Source: Pandoraea sp.
GTDB taxonomy: Bacteria > Pseudomonadota > Gammaproteobacteria > Burkholderiales > Burkholderiaceae
Direction of reading: 5' to 3'
Assembly: GCA_031291335.1 (NCBI GenBank)
Contig: JARLJF010000046.1
Location: forward strand, 1-38,818
DNA length: 38,818 bases
Position numbers and translations under genes: made by a program. This document shows, in pieces, positions 16,828 to 28,744 of the stretch. Under the pieces are notes generated by a model that was not told where the DNA came from, made no database searches, and was given only the letters and a program-made list of their open reading frames with translations. The stretch's first letter is position 1. Each line of letters starts with the position of its first letter.

Positions 16828-17328
16828 TCAGTCCGGCCGAGGTGGCCGGGTGGGCGGCGCATGCCCGGGGTCGGGCGCTACCGTGTGGGACTCACTACCT
16901 TCCGTCTTTGCATCGGTCGTGCGGCGCTTGCGGGCGGCTTTCTCAGCCGCGTCGAAGAGCTGCGCGAATTCGGCCTGTACCAGTGTGTTCAACACCGGTG
17001 CGGCCGCCGCAGTGTACGTCCCTTTGTCGAAGCGCCGGGTCAGTCGCAATACGAAGTCCCAGCCGGCCAGAGCCACGCGGCGCTGACGGAACATCTCGCG
17101 AGCCTGACGCTTGATCAGGTTGCGAGTGACCGCGCGGGGGGCGTGCTTCTTGCCGACGACAATGCCGATGCGGCCTTCGTGAGGCATGGCATCGACAGGG
17201 GCGTCCGGCGCAGTTTCGCGCCAGCGCATGTACAACACGAAGTGCGCGCTGCGACGCAGAGGGCGCAAACTAAAAACGGATGAAAACTCATCCGTTTTGA
17301 GAAGTCGCGCAGCTTTGGGAAACCCCAT
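16828..17328 (-). CDS. rnpA: Ribonuclease P protein component
   Basis: The protein subunit of RNase P, which trims the 5' ends of precursor tRNAs together with the catalytic RNA. The signature RNR region is present ([24 protein letters not shown]), as is [11 protein letters not shown] at the N-terminus. I use the ATG at 17328 (166 aa). The frame is also open to a TTG at 17364, which would add twelve residues; neither has a strong SD. The C-terminal tail after about residue 130 is long, charged and Pro-rich, beyond the usual family length. Directly downstream of rpmH. Confidence 0.95.
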   Translation of the reverse strand: MGFPKAARLLKTDEFSSVFSLRPLRRSAHFVLYMRWRETAPDAPVDAMPHEGRIGIVVGKKHAPRAVTRNLIKRQAREMFRQRRVALAGWDFVLRLTRRFDKGTYTAAAAPVLNTLVQAEFAQLFDAAEKAARKRRTTDAKTEGSESHTVAPDPGHAPPTRPPRPD

Positions 17329-17387
17329 TGCCGGGACTTCGCGCCTTGCGGATTTGACGCGCAAACCGCGGTACGACCGAGCCGCGA

Positions 17388-17522
17388 TTAAACGGCCAGG
17401 CGCTTACGGCCCTTGGCGCGACGAGCGGCGATGACCTTGCGGCCGCCACGGGTCTTCATGCGAACCAGGAAGCCATGGGTGCGCTTGCGGCGCGTCACGG
17501 AAGGCTGAAATGTACGTTTCAT
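17388..17522 (-). CDS. rpmH: 50S ribosomal protein L34
   Basis: A 44-aa very basic ribosomal protein of the large subunit. The frame reads [20 protein letters not shown], then [20 protein letters not shown] and RLAV, which matches L34 from end to end. It is the first gene of the rpmH–rnpA–yidD–yidC operon and faces dnaA across oriC. Confidence 0.98.
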   Translation of the reverse strand: MKRTFQPSVTRRKRTHGFLVRMKTRGGRKVIAARRAKGRKRLAV

Positions 17523-18338
17523 GATGCACTCACTGTGTGAAAAAATTCCCGCGCAGCAGCATCGTGAAACGCCACATGGACACCGTGAAAACCTGCAAAT
17601 TCAAGGACTTTCACGCGCGGCCCAGCCGTCGGGAGTTGGATAAGAATCCGGTTATCTTTCTAACGAACCCGCTATTTAATCGGCTTTTCCGTTGTGTGTC
17701 AATAGGTTAGCCATCGCCCGTGACGCGCCCGTACACGAGTGACGTCGCCGATGTCCTAGATTCGCCACCCGGCGGCCTTCCGGCTGTGGATAATGGCAGA
17801 AATCGCCGCAAGCTTCAGTTTCTGTCGGTGGATAAGTCTGCGGCGAGAGACATATCCCGGCGCTCGCGGCAAAACGTCGCAATTGCTGGGCATTTGCGCA
17901 GCGCGCGCGCAAAGTCAGGCGGGTTAACGCGGCGAGCCCGCCCGGAGATGCCGGTGCTGTGGGCATTCCTGTGGATAACTCGCTTTGCCGACGCTTTGGC
18001 GTTAAAATCCCCCATCAATTTTTTTCCCAGCAGAGTACCGGTGGCGCCGCCATGTGGATAGCGCGCCGGGTTTTGTCGTCTGCGCGCGCCGAAGCCGGCC
18101 GCACGCGCGAGGCAAACCCCGAGCGCCGCGCCGTGGTTCGTGTGTTTCCGGACGTCTGCATAGCGCCGCCGGTCCGACTCGACCTCGGCCGGTACCTTGT
18201 CTGAACCCTGCATGGGAACGGGGGCCACCGGCTTGGTTTGCGACGTTTTGCCCCCATATCTGATGTAACGGATAGTGGACGGTAAGAGCGTCAGCCGAAG
18301 CAGTCGGATGGGCTCCGCGCCACCTGGACACACGCTGC
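17523..18338. other. Chromosomal origin of replication region (oriC)
   Basis: The 816-base gap between rpmH and dnaA is the usual oriC location. It has two perfect DnaA boxes in the orientation TGTGGATAA, at 17785–17793 and 17970–17978, and two one-mismatch boxes at 17827–17835 (GGTGGATAA) and 18053–18061 (TGTGGATAG). An AT-rich stretch with GTTAAAAT and a T7 run lies at about 18000–18028 and could be the unwinding element. Promoters for rpmH (minus) and dnaA (plus) must also be here. No protein-coding frame is supported. Confidence 0.85.
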
Positions 18339-19877
18339 ATGAACGATTTCTGGCAACACTGCGCGACTCGTCTCGAACAAGAGCTGACGCCCCAGCAATT
18401 CCGCACCTGGATCAAACCGCTGGCGCCGCTCGACTTCGATGAACAGGCGCGCACGCTCAAGATCGGCGCACCCAACCGCTTCAAGCTGGATTGGGTGAAG
18501 AGCCAGTTCTCCGGGCGAATCCAGAGCATGGCGGCGGATTACTGGAATGCACCGATCGAGGTGACGTTCGTGCTCGACCCCAAAGCCGGCATGCGCGTGC
18601 CGTCGTCGACCCCTGCTCCGCCCCCGGCCCCTGCGCCGAGCGTCGCACCCGCGCCGGCGCCGGCCAGCGTAGCGCGTGCGAATCCCGCGTCGGCTGCGGC
18701 ACACGCCGCTGTGACGGGCGGACACGGTGCGGACACGGCGTCGCTCGATGGCGAGCGTCCCGATCTGGAAGCCAGCGAAGCCGAGGCGGTCCGCCGCAAT
18801 TGGCGCGTTACGCCACAAGAGCCGGTGCAACTGGGTGAAGTCGAGTCGATCTACGAGCGCTCGAAGCTCAACCCCGTGCTGACCTTCGATAATTTCGTGA
18901 CGGGTAAGTCGAACCAGCTTGCCCGCGCTGCGGCGATTCAGGTCGCGAACAATCCGGGCACGTCGTATAACCCGCTGTTCCTGTACGGTGGCGTCGGTCT
19001 GGGTAAGACCCACTTGATCCACGCCATCGGCAACCAGTTGCTGGCTGAAAAACAGAATCCGCGCATCCGGTACATCCACGCCGAGCAGTACGTGTCCGAT
19101 GTGGTCAAGGCATACCAGCGCAAGGCATTCGACGAGTTCAAACGTTATTACCACTCGCTCGATCTGTTGCTGATCGACGATATTCAGTTCTTCTCGGGCA
19201 AGAGCCGTACGCAGGAAGAATTCTTCTATGCGTTCGAGGCACTCATTGCGAACCGCGCGCAGGTGATCATCACGAGCGATACGTACCCGAAGGAGATCAC
19301 CGGGATCGACGATCGTCTGATTTCGCGTTTCGATTCGGGGCTGACGGTGGCCATCGAGCCGCCCGAGCTGGAAATGCGAGTCGCGATTCTTATCAAGAAG
19401 GCGCAGGCCGAGGGTGTGGGGCTGTCAGAGGACGTGGCGTTCTTTGTCGGCAAGCATTTGCGCTCGAACGTGCGTGAGCTGGAAGGCGCGTTGCGCAAGA
19501 TCCTCGCCTATTCGAAGTTCCATGGTCGCGAGATCACCATCGAATTGACGAAGGAAGCGCTGAAAGATCTGCTGACGGTTCAGAATCGTCAGATTTCCGT
19601 CGAAAACATTCAAAAGACGGTGGCCGATTTTTACAATATCAAGGTCGCCGACATGTATTCGAAAAAACGGCCTGCCAATATTGCGCGGCCGCGGCAGATC
19701 GCGATGTATCTGGCGAAGGAGCTGACGCAGAAGAGCCTGCCGGAAATCGGCGAACTGTTCGGCGGACGCGACCATACGACAGTGCTGCACGCGGTACGCA
19801 AGATTGCGGAAGAGCGAGGCAAGGACGCGCAGCTCAATCACGAGTTGCACGTGCTGGAGCAGACGCTCAAGGGGTAA
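18339..19877 (+). CDS. dnaA: Chromosomal replication initiator protein DnaA
   Basis: A 512-aa AAA+ initiator that binds DnaA boxes, melts oriC and loads the helicase. Domain I starts [20 protein letters not shown]; a low-complexity Pro/Ala linker (domain II) spans about 88–125; domain III has Walker [11 protein letters not shown] (217–226) and Walker [10 protein letters not shown]; domain IV has the DNA-binding signature [15 protein letters not shown] near the C-terminus. The ATG at 18339 lacks a strong SD. Boxes lie on both sides, in oriC and in the dnaA–dnaN gap. Confidence 0.99.
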   Translation: MNDFWQHCATRLEQELTPQQFRTWIKPLAPLDFDEQARTLKIGAPNRFKLDWVKSQFSGRIQSMAADYWNAPIEVTFVLDPKAGMRVPSSTPAPPPAPAPSVAPAPAPASVARANPASAAAHAAVTGGHGADTASLDGERPDLEASEAEAVRRNWRVTPQEPVQLGEVESIYERSKLNPVLTFDNFVTGKSNQLARAAAIQVANNPGTSYNPLFLYGGVGLGKTHLIHAIGNQLLAEKQNPRIRYIHAEQYVSDVVKAYQRKAFDEFKRYYHSLDLLLIDDIQFFSGKSRTQEEFFYAFEALIANRAQVIITSDTYPKEITGIDDRLISRFDSGLTVAIEPPELEMRVAILIKKAQAEGVGLSEDVAFFVGKHLRSNVRELEGALRKILAYSKFHGREITIELTKEALKDLLTVQNRQISVENIQKTVADFYNIKVADMYSKKRPANIARPRQIAMYLAKELTQKSLPEIGELFGGRDHTTVLHAVRKIAEERGKDAQLNHELHVLEQTLKG

Positions 19878-19922
19878 AAACCGGCGGATACGCGCGATGA
19901 CAGGCGGGGTTGCCTGCGTCCC

Positions 19923-19931
19923 TGTGGATAA
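19923..19931 (+). promoter_or_regulatory. DnaA box in the dnaA–dnaN gap
   Basis: A perfect TGTGGATAA 46 bases after the dnaA stop codon, in the 240-base gap before dnaN. It could bind DnaA for control of dnaN or for titration. Confidence 0.65.
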
Positions 19932-20117
19932 GCTGGGTGCGGTTTGGGGGGAACTGGCGTTTTCGGGCACAATAGCGGATCGGCGCACAATGCGTCCCCT
20001 GTTCGTCCACAGCGTTTTCCGCCCTGTTATCCCTTCCACAAGCGATTGATTGATAAGGGAATCTTCGGGTTGTCAGCAGAAACTGATACCCGTTAACAGT
20101 TACTACGAAGGATAAAT

Positions 20118-21224
20118 ATGCAATTGGTCAAAACTCAACGAGACAATCTGCTGCGGCCGCTGCAAATTGTGAGTGGCATCGTCGAGCGTCGCCATACGTT
20201 GCCGATTCTGGCCAATTTGCTCATTCGCAAGCACGGACAGGACATTTCCTTCCTGTCGACCGATCTTGAGTTGCAGATCACGACCACCGCCGATTGCGGT
20301 GCCGGCGCCGATGATGTGGCGACGACCGTGGCTGCGCGCAAGCTGCTCGACATTCTGCGCAACATGCCGGACGCCGAAGTGGCGCTGTCGCTGTCGGACA
20401 AGCGTCTGACGGTGCAGGCCGGCAAGAGCCGTTTCCAGTTGCAGACGCTGGCGGCGGAAGATTTCCCGACCGTGGCCGAGGCCAAGGACTACGCCGCGAG
20501 CTTCGCGCTGCCGCAGCGTGCGTTCCGCCAACTGCTGGGCATGGTGCACTTCGCGATGGCGCAGCAGGACATCCGTTACTACCTGAACGGCATGCTGCTC
20601 GTGGTCGAGGGCGAAAAGATCGAAGCGGTCGCCACGGACGGTCACCGTCTGGCGTACTGCAACACGACGCTTGAGGGCGAAAAATTTGCGCGTCAGGAAG
20701 TCATCATTCCGCGCAAGACGATTCTCGAGTTGCAACGTTTGCTCGAGGACATCGACGATCCGGTGCAGATCGACGTGGCGCCGAACCAGGTCAAGTTCCG
20801 TTTCGCGAATGTCGAGCTGGTATCGAAGCTGGTCGAGGGCAAGTTCCCCGACTTCAATCGCGTGATCCCGAAGGGTTACAACAAGAGCTTCGTCATCAGC
20901 CGTGAAGAGCTGCATCGTTCGTTGCAGCGTGCGGCGATCGTGACGTCGGACAAGTTCAAGGGTGTGCGCTTCCTGGTAAGCGAAAACCTGCTGAAGATCA
21001 GCGCGAACAACACCGAAAACGAAGAAGCGCAGGAAGAAATCGAGATCGATTACACGGGCGAGTCGGTGGATATCGGCTTTAACGTGACCTATCTGCTCGA
21101 CGTGCTGTCGAACCTCAAGGTCGAACAGGTGACGGTGAGTCTTGGCGACGCGAATTCGAGCGCGCTGATCACCTTGCCGGACAACGACGAATTCAAGTAC
21201 GTCGTCATGCCGATGCGCATTTGA
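20118..21224 (+). CDS. dnaN: DNA polymerase III beta subunit (sliding clamp)
   Basis: A 368-aa protein that forms the dimeric ring holding polymerase III on DNA. The N-terminus MQLVKTQRDNLLRPLQIVSG and C-terminus FKYVVMPMRI are typical of the family, and DGHRLAYC plus the FPDFNRVIP segment are present. AAGGA at 20108–20112 gives a good SD for the ATG at 20118. It follows dnaA in the standard order. Confidence 0.99.
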   Translation: MQLVKTQRDNLLRPLQIVSGIVERRHTLPILANLLIRKHGQDISFLSTDLELQITTTADCGAGADDVATTVAARKLLDILRNMPDAEVALSLSDKRLTVQAGKSRFQLQTLAAEDFPTVAEAKDYAASFALPQRAFRQLLGMVHFAMAQQDIRYYLNGMLLVVEGEKIEAVATDGHRLAYCNTTLEGEKFARQEVIIPRKTILELQRLLEDIDDPVQIDVAPNQVKFRFANVELVSKLVEGKFPDFNRVIPKGYNKSFVISREELHRSLQRAAIVTSDKFKGVRFLVSENLLKISANNTENEEAQEEIEIDYTGESVDIGFNVTYLLDVLSNLKVEQVTVSLGDANSSALITLPDNDEFKYVVMPMRI

Positions 21225-21259
21225 GCGGATATTCCGCCATACGCGCCGTCATATGCGCG

Positions 21260-21284
21260 AAGGGGCCGAGCGCCCCTTTGGCGT
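21260..21284 (+). terminator. Weak terminator-like hairpin after dnaN
   Basis: AAGGGGC (21260–21266) pairs with GCCCCTT (21272–21278), then TGGCGTTTC. The T tail is poor. A second hairpin follows, TTATCC (21295–21300) with GGATAA (21308–21313), in the gyrB leader. Confidence 0.4.
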
Positions 21285-21382
21285 TTCTAGAGAATTATCC
21301 TTTTGCAGGATAAGCCTGCCTTTGCGGCGCCAAAAGCGTGCGGAGGTGGCGGGTCATGAAGCAGTAATTCGTCAGTTAATGA

Positions 21383-23881
<2,499 letters not shown>

Positions 23882-24028
23882 TTGGGTTGTGATCGGTGAC
23901 ACGCCAGCGTCCCTACGACTGGCGCCACCGTTGCCACTGTTGCCACCGCTTTACGACCGGGCGACAACGCTGGTGCGACTGGCCTGACATTGAATCAGCG
24001 TAGCAACACCGAAGCGTGACGGAAACTG

Positions 24029-24060
24029 AAAAGGCCTTGATGTTTAAGGCCTTTTTCTTT
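24029..24060 (+). terminator. Intrinsic terminator between gyrB and lysP
   Basis: AAAAGGCCTT (24029–24038) pairs with AAGGCCTTTT (24046–24055) around a seven-base loop, followed by TTTCTTTT-type residues. It is about 150 bases after gyrB but ends only about 20 bases before the lysP SD, so it may end gyrB transcripts or act in the lysP leader. Confidence 0.8.
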
Positions 24061-24093
24061 TACCCACGCATTGCTCATTTAAGGAACACAACC

Positions 24094-25638
24094 TTGGCAC
24101 GACCGGAACACGATCAGCACCGCGACGGTGGCGAAGCGGGGGCATCGGCCCCGACCGAATTACGCCGCTCCCTCTCGGCGCGCCACCTGACGATGATCGC
24201 GGTGGGTGGGTCTATCGGCACGGGCCTGTTCGTGGCCTCCGGCGCCACCATCGCCCAGGCAGGCCCGGGCGGTGCGCTGCTCGGTTATGTGCTGATCGGT
24301 GTCATGGTCTATTTCCTGATGACCAGTCTCGGCGAGTTGGCCGCAGCCATGCCCGTTTCCGGTTCGTTCTCGACCTACGGCGCGCGCTATGTCGAAGAGG
24401 GGTTCGGCTTCGCACTGGGCTGGAACTACTGGTACAACTGGGCCGTCACGGTGGCGGTGGACCTGGTCGCCGCGCAACTGGTGATGGCGTACTGGTTCCC
24501 GGATGTCCCAGGCGTGTATTGGAGTGCGTTGTTCCTCGCCATTACCTTCGGGCTCAACGCGCTCTCGGCGCGCGGCTTCGGCGAAGCCGAGTTCTGGTTT
24601 GCGTTGATCAAAGTCGTCGCGGTGCTGGCCTTCGTGGCGATGGGCGTGATGATGCTGCTGGGCATCATTCGCGGCGGCGAGACGGGAGGCGTGGCCAACT
24701 GGTCCGTGGGCGACGCACCGTTTGCGGGTGGCTTCGCGGCGCTGATCGGTGTGGCGATGGTGGTGGGGTTCTCGTTCCAAGGGACCGAACTCATCGGCAT
24801 CGCCGCCGGCGAATCCAAGGACCCCGCCCGTAACCTGCCGCGCGCCGTGCGCCAAGTGTTCTGGCGCATCCTGCTGTTCTACGTGATGGCGATTCTGGTC
24901 ATCGGTCTACTGATTCCCTACACCGATCCGCATCTGCTGCGTAATGACGTGACCGACATCAGCGTCAGTCCGTTTGCGCTGATCTTCGAGCGCGCCGGAT
25001 TGCTGGGCGCGGCTTCGGTCATGAACGCGGTGGTGCTGACCTCCGTGCTGTCAGCAGGCAACTCCGGCATGTACGCGGCGACACGCATGCTCTACAGTCT
25101 GGCCCGCGACGGCAAGGCGCCACGAGCCTTCGGCCACATCTCTCGCAATGGCGTACCAATGCGGGCACTGTTGGCCACTGCCACCGTCGCGGCGCTGTGC
25201 TTCTTCACCTTCGTGTTCAGCCCCAACGCCGTCTATATCTGGTTGCTCAACACTTCCGGCATGACCGGCTTCATCGCGTGGCTGGGCATCGCGATCAGCC
25301 ACTACCGCTTCCGTCGCGGCTATCTCAAGCAAGGCCACGATCTGGCCAATTTGCCCTACGTGTCACCGTTCTTCCCGTTCGGCCCGATCTTCGCCTTCGT
25401 GCTATGTCTGATCATCACGCTCGGGCAGAATTACGAGGCGTTTCTGCAGGACAGAATCGATTGGGGCGGCGTGGTTGCGACTTACGTCGGTATCCCGCTG
25501 TTCCTGCTGATCTGGGCGGGCTATCGGTTTGCGCGCGGGTCGCGCTTCGTGAAATACCGAGACATGCGATTCCCGATTGCTCAAGCGCACACTCGTGCAG
25601 AGCTTCCGGCGTCCGGAACGGCTCCCGAGGTTTCGTAA
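24094..25638 (+). CDS. lysP: Lysine-specific permease, APC superfamily
   Basis: A 514-aa amino-acid permease of the inner membrane (12 TM). It is very close in sequence to E. coli LysP: RHLTMIAVGGSIGTGLFVAS, FGFALGWNYWYNWAV, FSFQGTELIGIAAGES, LSAGNSGMYA and LLNTSGMTGFIAWLG. LysP takes up lysine by proton symport. I chose TTG at 24094, with AAGGA at 24081–24085 eight bases upstream; the longer frame from 24016 would translate the terminator hairpin and has no SD. No riboswitch was recognised in the leader. Confidence 0.93.
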   Translation: MARPEHDQHRDGGEAGASAPTELRRSLSARHLTMIAVGGSIGTGLFVASGATIAQAGPGGALLGYVLIGVMVYFLMTSLGELAAAMPVSGSFSTYGARYVEEGFGFALGWNYWYNWAVTVAVDLVAAQLVMAYWFPDVPGVYWSALFLAITFGLNALSARGFGEAEFWFALIKVVAVLAFVAMGVMMLLGIIRGGETGGVANWSVGDAPFAGGFAALIGVAMVVGFSFQGTELIGIAAGESKDPARNLPRAVRQVFWRILLFYVMAILVIGLLIPYTDPHLLRNDVTDISVSPFALIFERAGLLGAASVMNAVVLTSVLSAGNSGMYAATRMLYSLARDGKAPRAFGHISRNGVPMRALLATATVAALCFFTFVFSPNAVYIWLLNTSGMTGFIAWLGIAISHYRFRRGYLKQGHDLANLPYVSPFFPFGPIFAFVLCLIITLGQNYEAFLQDRIDWGGVVATYVGIPLFLLIWAGYRFARGSRFVKYRDMRFPIAQAHTRAELPASGTAPEVS

Positions 25639-25787
25639 GCCTAAGCGTGAGCGTGGCCCGCCGACAGCCGTTCGGGCCGCTCGGAACGCATATGGAAACA
25701 TGGCGGACGTCGTGGCATCGCGCGTCCGTCATTCCCCGGCAGCGAGTCCCGTAGCGGGATCCGCCATGACCACGGTTGCTCGTCATC

Positions 25788-26633
25788 TCACGCCTCTGTC
25801 TCATAGAACAGGCTGTACTCCCCCTTCGTTCGCTTGATTCGCGCGAAACCCAGTTCGCCCAAATGCATACCCGCGATCAAAAGGCCTTCGGAACTGACGA
25901 CGTCCAGAAGTCGTGATCGCGTGGCAGCGGCCACAGACGCGTCTTGATCGAAGGCAATCGACACATCGGGCCGCTGAATCTGAATGTGAGGGAAGTGAAC
26001 GATGTCTCCCCACACAAGAAGACCCTGATCGCGGGATTCAAGCCGATAGCCAGTGTGCCCATCGGTGTGGCCCGGTAGCGGCATCGCACTGATCCCGGGA
26101 AGCACCTCCCCCTCATCGAAAGTCCTGAGCCTGTCGCTGTAGCCGTCGAACACCTGACGCGCTATCAGGAAGTTTCCGCGCGCCCGCTCGCTGGCGTGAC
26201 TTAAGTTGCCGTCGTCTTGCCAGAACTTGACCTCACGCTGATGCGCAACAAGCTCCGCGTTCGGGAAGACGACTTGTCCGGCGGTATCCACCAGCCCTCC
26301 GACATGATCGGGATGGGCGTGAGTGAGCAGGATCGTGTCGATCGAGGACGGTTCGATACCGGCGAGCTGTAAGTTGGTCTTCAACTGACCGCCCCATTGC
26401 CTGATCCCTCCGGCGCCCGCGTCGATGAGGATCGTGCGGCCCGCGCCACGTACCACGTAGCAGTTGATATGCACGGCGGTGGGCGCCTTCTGCCCGGCGT
26501 CACTCTGCATTCTCGACGCGACCGATACGTCGATATTCGAGAGGAAGTCGAGGCTGGCGGTGAGGTAGCCATCGCTGATGGCGGTAATCGTGAAATCCCC
26601 AACTTGCTGGCTTGGAAAGGCAGGAACGGACAC
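25788..26633 (-). CDS. MBL-fold metallo-hydrolase
   Basis: A 281-aa metallo-beta-lactamase-fold hydrolase. The metal-binding motif THAHPDHVGG is at residues 104–113 (H105, H107, D109, H110), with further ligands in PGHTDGHT (H189) and WGDIVH (D210), so a two-zinc site is likely. The length and arrangement resemble lactonase-type quorum-quenching or glyoxalase-II-like enzymes, but the substrate cannot be read from the sequence. It starts at GTG 26633 with GGAGAA seven bases upstream, and is the third gene of a tight operon after the tautomerase-like gene (18-base gap). Confidence 0.9.
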   Translation of the reverse strand: MSVPAFPSQQVGDFTITAISDGYLTASLDFLSNIDVSVASRMQSDAGQKAPTAVHINCYVVRGAGRTILIDAGAGGIRQWGGQLKTNLQLAGIEPSSIDTILLTHAHPDHVGGLVDTAGQVVFPNAELVAHQREVKFWQDDGNLSHASERARGNFLIARQVFDGYSDRLRTFDEGEVLPGISAMPLPGHTDGHTGYRLESRDQGLLVWGDIVHFPHIQIQRPDVSIAFDQDASVAAATRSRLLDVVSSEGLLIAGMHLGELGFARIKRTKGEYSLFYETEA

Positions 26634-26651
26634 AGCAGTTCTCCAGATTGG

Positions 26652-26978
26652 CTAGTTTCGGGCGTGAATGCTCGACGCCGCATATCCGAAACAACGAATG
26701 CGTGCCGTGAGGCCAGTGCGGTGAGCGATGGCGTTTTCCAACGCGTCCATCAACTGGTTCATTACCGTGGGCGTGCGAAACGTCTCGAGGCGATATTGGA
26801 TTTCCGCGAAGACGGGATGCCCCTGCCCATGGCGAACGTCCACAAAGATGATGTGAACGTTTTTGAGCGCCGCGCCAAGCACAGTCGTACAGAGTTCGAT
26901 GCAGTCGCCGGAAAGCCCGGCAAGACGCTCGTCAGACGGCATTTTTTCCGCATCGATATAGAAAGTGACGTTCGGCAT
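26652..26978 (-). CDS. Tautomerase-like small protein
   Basis: A 108-aa protein beginning MPNVTFYIDAEKMPS. After Met removal it would expose an N-terminal proline, the catalytic base of the tautomerase (4-oxalocrotonate tautomerase/MIF) superfamily, and the following beta-alpha pattern with VHIIFVDV fits one such unit. I therefore call it tautomerase-like with moderate confidence. It lies seven bases after the upstream gene and 18 before the MBL-fold gene, so all three are co-transcribed. Confidence 0.7.
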   Translation of the reverse strand: MPNVTFYIDAEKMPSDERLAGLSGDCIELCTTVLGAALKNVHIIFVDVRHGQGHPVFAEIQYRLETFRTPTVMNQLMDALENAIAHRTGLTARIRCFGYAASSIHARN

Positions 26979-26985
26979 CGCAGAC

Positions 26986-27540
26986 CTACTTTGTCGGCGC
27001 TGTCGAAGGTGAGACAGCGCTGGTGAGCTGCTCCGTCATCGGTGCGTAGAAGTAAATACGGTGAACACCTTCAGCCATGCGCTCGACACGCTGAGCGCTT
27101 TCCCGAGGCAGAACGGCGAGCCAGCGACGCTCTGGAAACTTCTCCAACGCAACGGCTTGCATGGCCAGCGGTTGGAGGCCCAACCGGATCAGAGGATCGG
27201 GTCCATTCGCACAAAGCACGAGACATTCGTCGGCCTTCACCGCCGGTGCAAGACCGATATCGCTATAGAGATTTCGATGCCAGTCGGTGATGTGTTCCTG
27301 CCACCGTGCGAAATTGCCGCCCCCCTTCTGGCGATATTCCTCTCCGGTCAGAACGTCGAGACCGTCAATCGTGTGAACAGCCAGATAGACGGGGCAGCCA
27401 TCGCTAATCGCCTTGAAGCGTTGCGACGTGTGAAAGCCGGTCACCGAGATGAGGGCGGGCAGCTTTTCAAGGCTGTAGAAGTCGTTCCATTCGGCTTCGC
27501 TATTGAGATCGGCGAAGCTGCATTCCACGGTGTAGATCAT
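26986..27540 (-). CDS. Conserved hypothetical protein, likely dimeric alpha/beta-barrel fold
   Basis: A 184-aa protein. The first half (IYTVECSFADLNSEAEWNDF, then YSLEKLPALISVTGFHTSQR) has the pattern of a ferredoxin-like dimeric alpha/beta-barrel domain, as in EthD-type or monooxygenase-like small proteins; EYRQKGGGNFARW and HRNLYSD follow. The C-terminal part is less familiar. I chose the ATG at 27540, preceded by AGAGGA; the frame runs further upstream without support. It is the first gene of the operon with the tautomerase-like and MBL-fold genes and is divergent from a LysR gene. Confidence 0.7.
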   Translation of the reverse strand: MIYTVECSFADLNSEAEWNDFYSLEKLPALISVTGFHTSQRFKAISDGCPVYLAVHTIDGLDVLTGEEYRQKGGGNFARWQEHITDWHRNLYSDIGLAPAVKADECLVLCANGPDPLIRLGLQPLAMQAVALEKFPERRWLAVLPRESAQRVERMAEGVHRIYFYAPMTEQLTSAVSPSTAPTK

Positions 27541-27604
27541 TAGCGGGTCCTCTGAGCAGGATGCGCGTCCTCTTGAGAACAAATCATCCTTAGTGCGGTA
27601 ACGT

Positions 27605-27621
27605 AATGCTAATCTGGCATT
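27605..27621. promoter_or_regulatory. LysR-type binding site between divergent genes
   Basis: AATGC (27605–27609) and GCATT (27617–27621) form an inverted repeat around seven bases, giving the classic T-N11-A core (T27607, A27619). It lies in the gap between the 27540 start (minus) and the LysR gene (plus), where LysR regulators usually bind. Confidence 0.6.
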
Positions 27622-27706
27622 TCCAAGCCACATAACGACTAAAAGTCAGCCGTCAGTGATGTTTGCTCAAGCTGGCGCCAAACGCCTTCCGACCGACGAG
27701 CCCCCC

Positions 27707-28599
27707 ATGCGACGCAAAATTCCAAGTAACTCCGCACTCCTGGCATTCGAGGCGGCGGCGCGACACGGCAGCTTTGCCCGCGCCGCCGAGGAACTGGCGC
27801 GGACCGAGGGCGCGGTCAGTCGCCAGATTGGCCGGTTGGAGGCGTTTCTCGGCGTCGCGCTGTTCGAGCGAGTGGGAAATCGGGTACGACTGGTGCCCAA
27901 CGGCACCCGATACGCGGCGCAGGTTCGGGAGATTCTGGATCGGCTGGAACGGGACAGCCTGTATCTGATGGGGCAGCCGCTGGAGGGGGCGAGCATTGAT
28001 ATCGCGGCAAGCCCGACCTTTGCGACCCGTTGGCTCATTCCCCGGCTGAAGCGGTTCCAGACCATGCATCCCAACATCACCGTGCATATCGCCGAACGAA
28101 TGGAGCCGTTCCTTCTTGCGGATAGCGGGTTCGACGCCGCCCTTCATTTCGAGCATCCGGCATGGGCGGGCATGCATCTGCATCCGCTATTGGAGGAGAT
28201 CCTCGTGCCCGTGTGTAGTCCGGCACTCCTCGCCGACGTCGATAGCCCCCGTCGCTGGACGAGCTGCCGCTCCTTCACCGTCGGCAGAATCCGGACGCCT
28301 GGCAGATTTATGCGCAAGAGTCAGACATCGCGCTGACCAACTCGGCGGTCGGCGCACGGTACGATCTTCATTCCATGCTGATCGAGGCGGCGCTTGCTGG
28401 CCTGGGGGTCGCGCTGGTGCCACGTCTGTACATCGGTGCTGAGCTTGAGCAGGGCCGTTTGGTGGCCCCTTGGCCCGACGGCAAAGCGATTACCAAAAAA
28501 TTCTGTCTCGTGCTTCCCGAGCCGATCGAGCTGTGTGAAGGGCCGGTCAAGGCATTTGCGAAGTGGATTCTCGGGGAAGCCCAGCGTATAGCGCCTTAA
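27707..28599 (+). pseudogene. LysR-family (GcvA-type) regulator with a one-base frameshift
   Basis: The N-terminal half is an intact LysR regulator: winged HTH with FEAAARHGSFARAAEELART and VSRQIGRLEAFLGVALFER, then the start of the effector domain (ASPTFATRWLIPRLKRFQ). After SPALLADVDSP the frame goes wrong and stops at 28336. In the next frame the domain continues cleanly with LDELPLLHRRQNPDAWQIYA, LTNSAVGARYDLHSMLIEAA and GLGVALVPRLYIGAELEQG to 28599. One extra C in the C5 run at 28246–28250 would restore about 297 aa. Start at ATG 27707 is my choice; GTG 27656 is possible. It is divergent from the MBL-fold operon, which it would be expected to control. It could be a true pseudogene or a base-call error. 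Confidence 0.85.
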
Positions 28600-28744
28600 G
28601 CACGATTGCTTGGCACTACGTCTGATGCCAGCACAAAACACCGAAATTCACGCGGATTTTTCGATTTTTCGATCATCTTGCGATCCTAAATGGTGCAAAA
28701 TGCTCTTTCCGCACAAGAATAAGCCCCATTGATGGGCATCCGAG

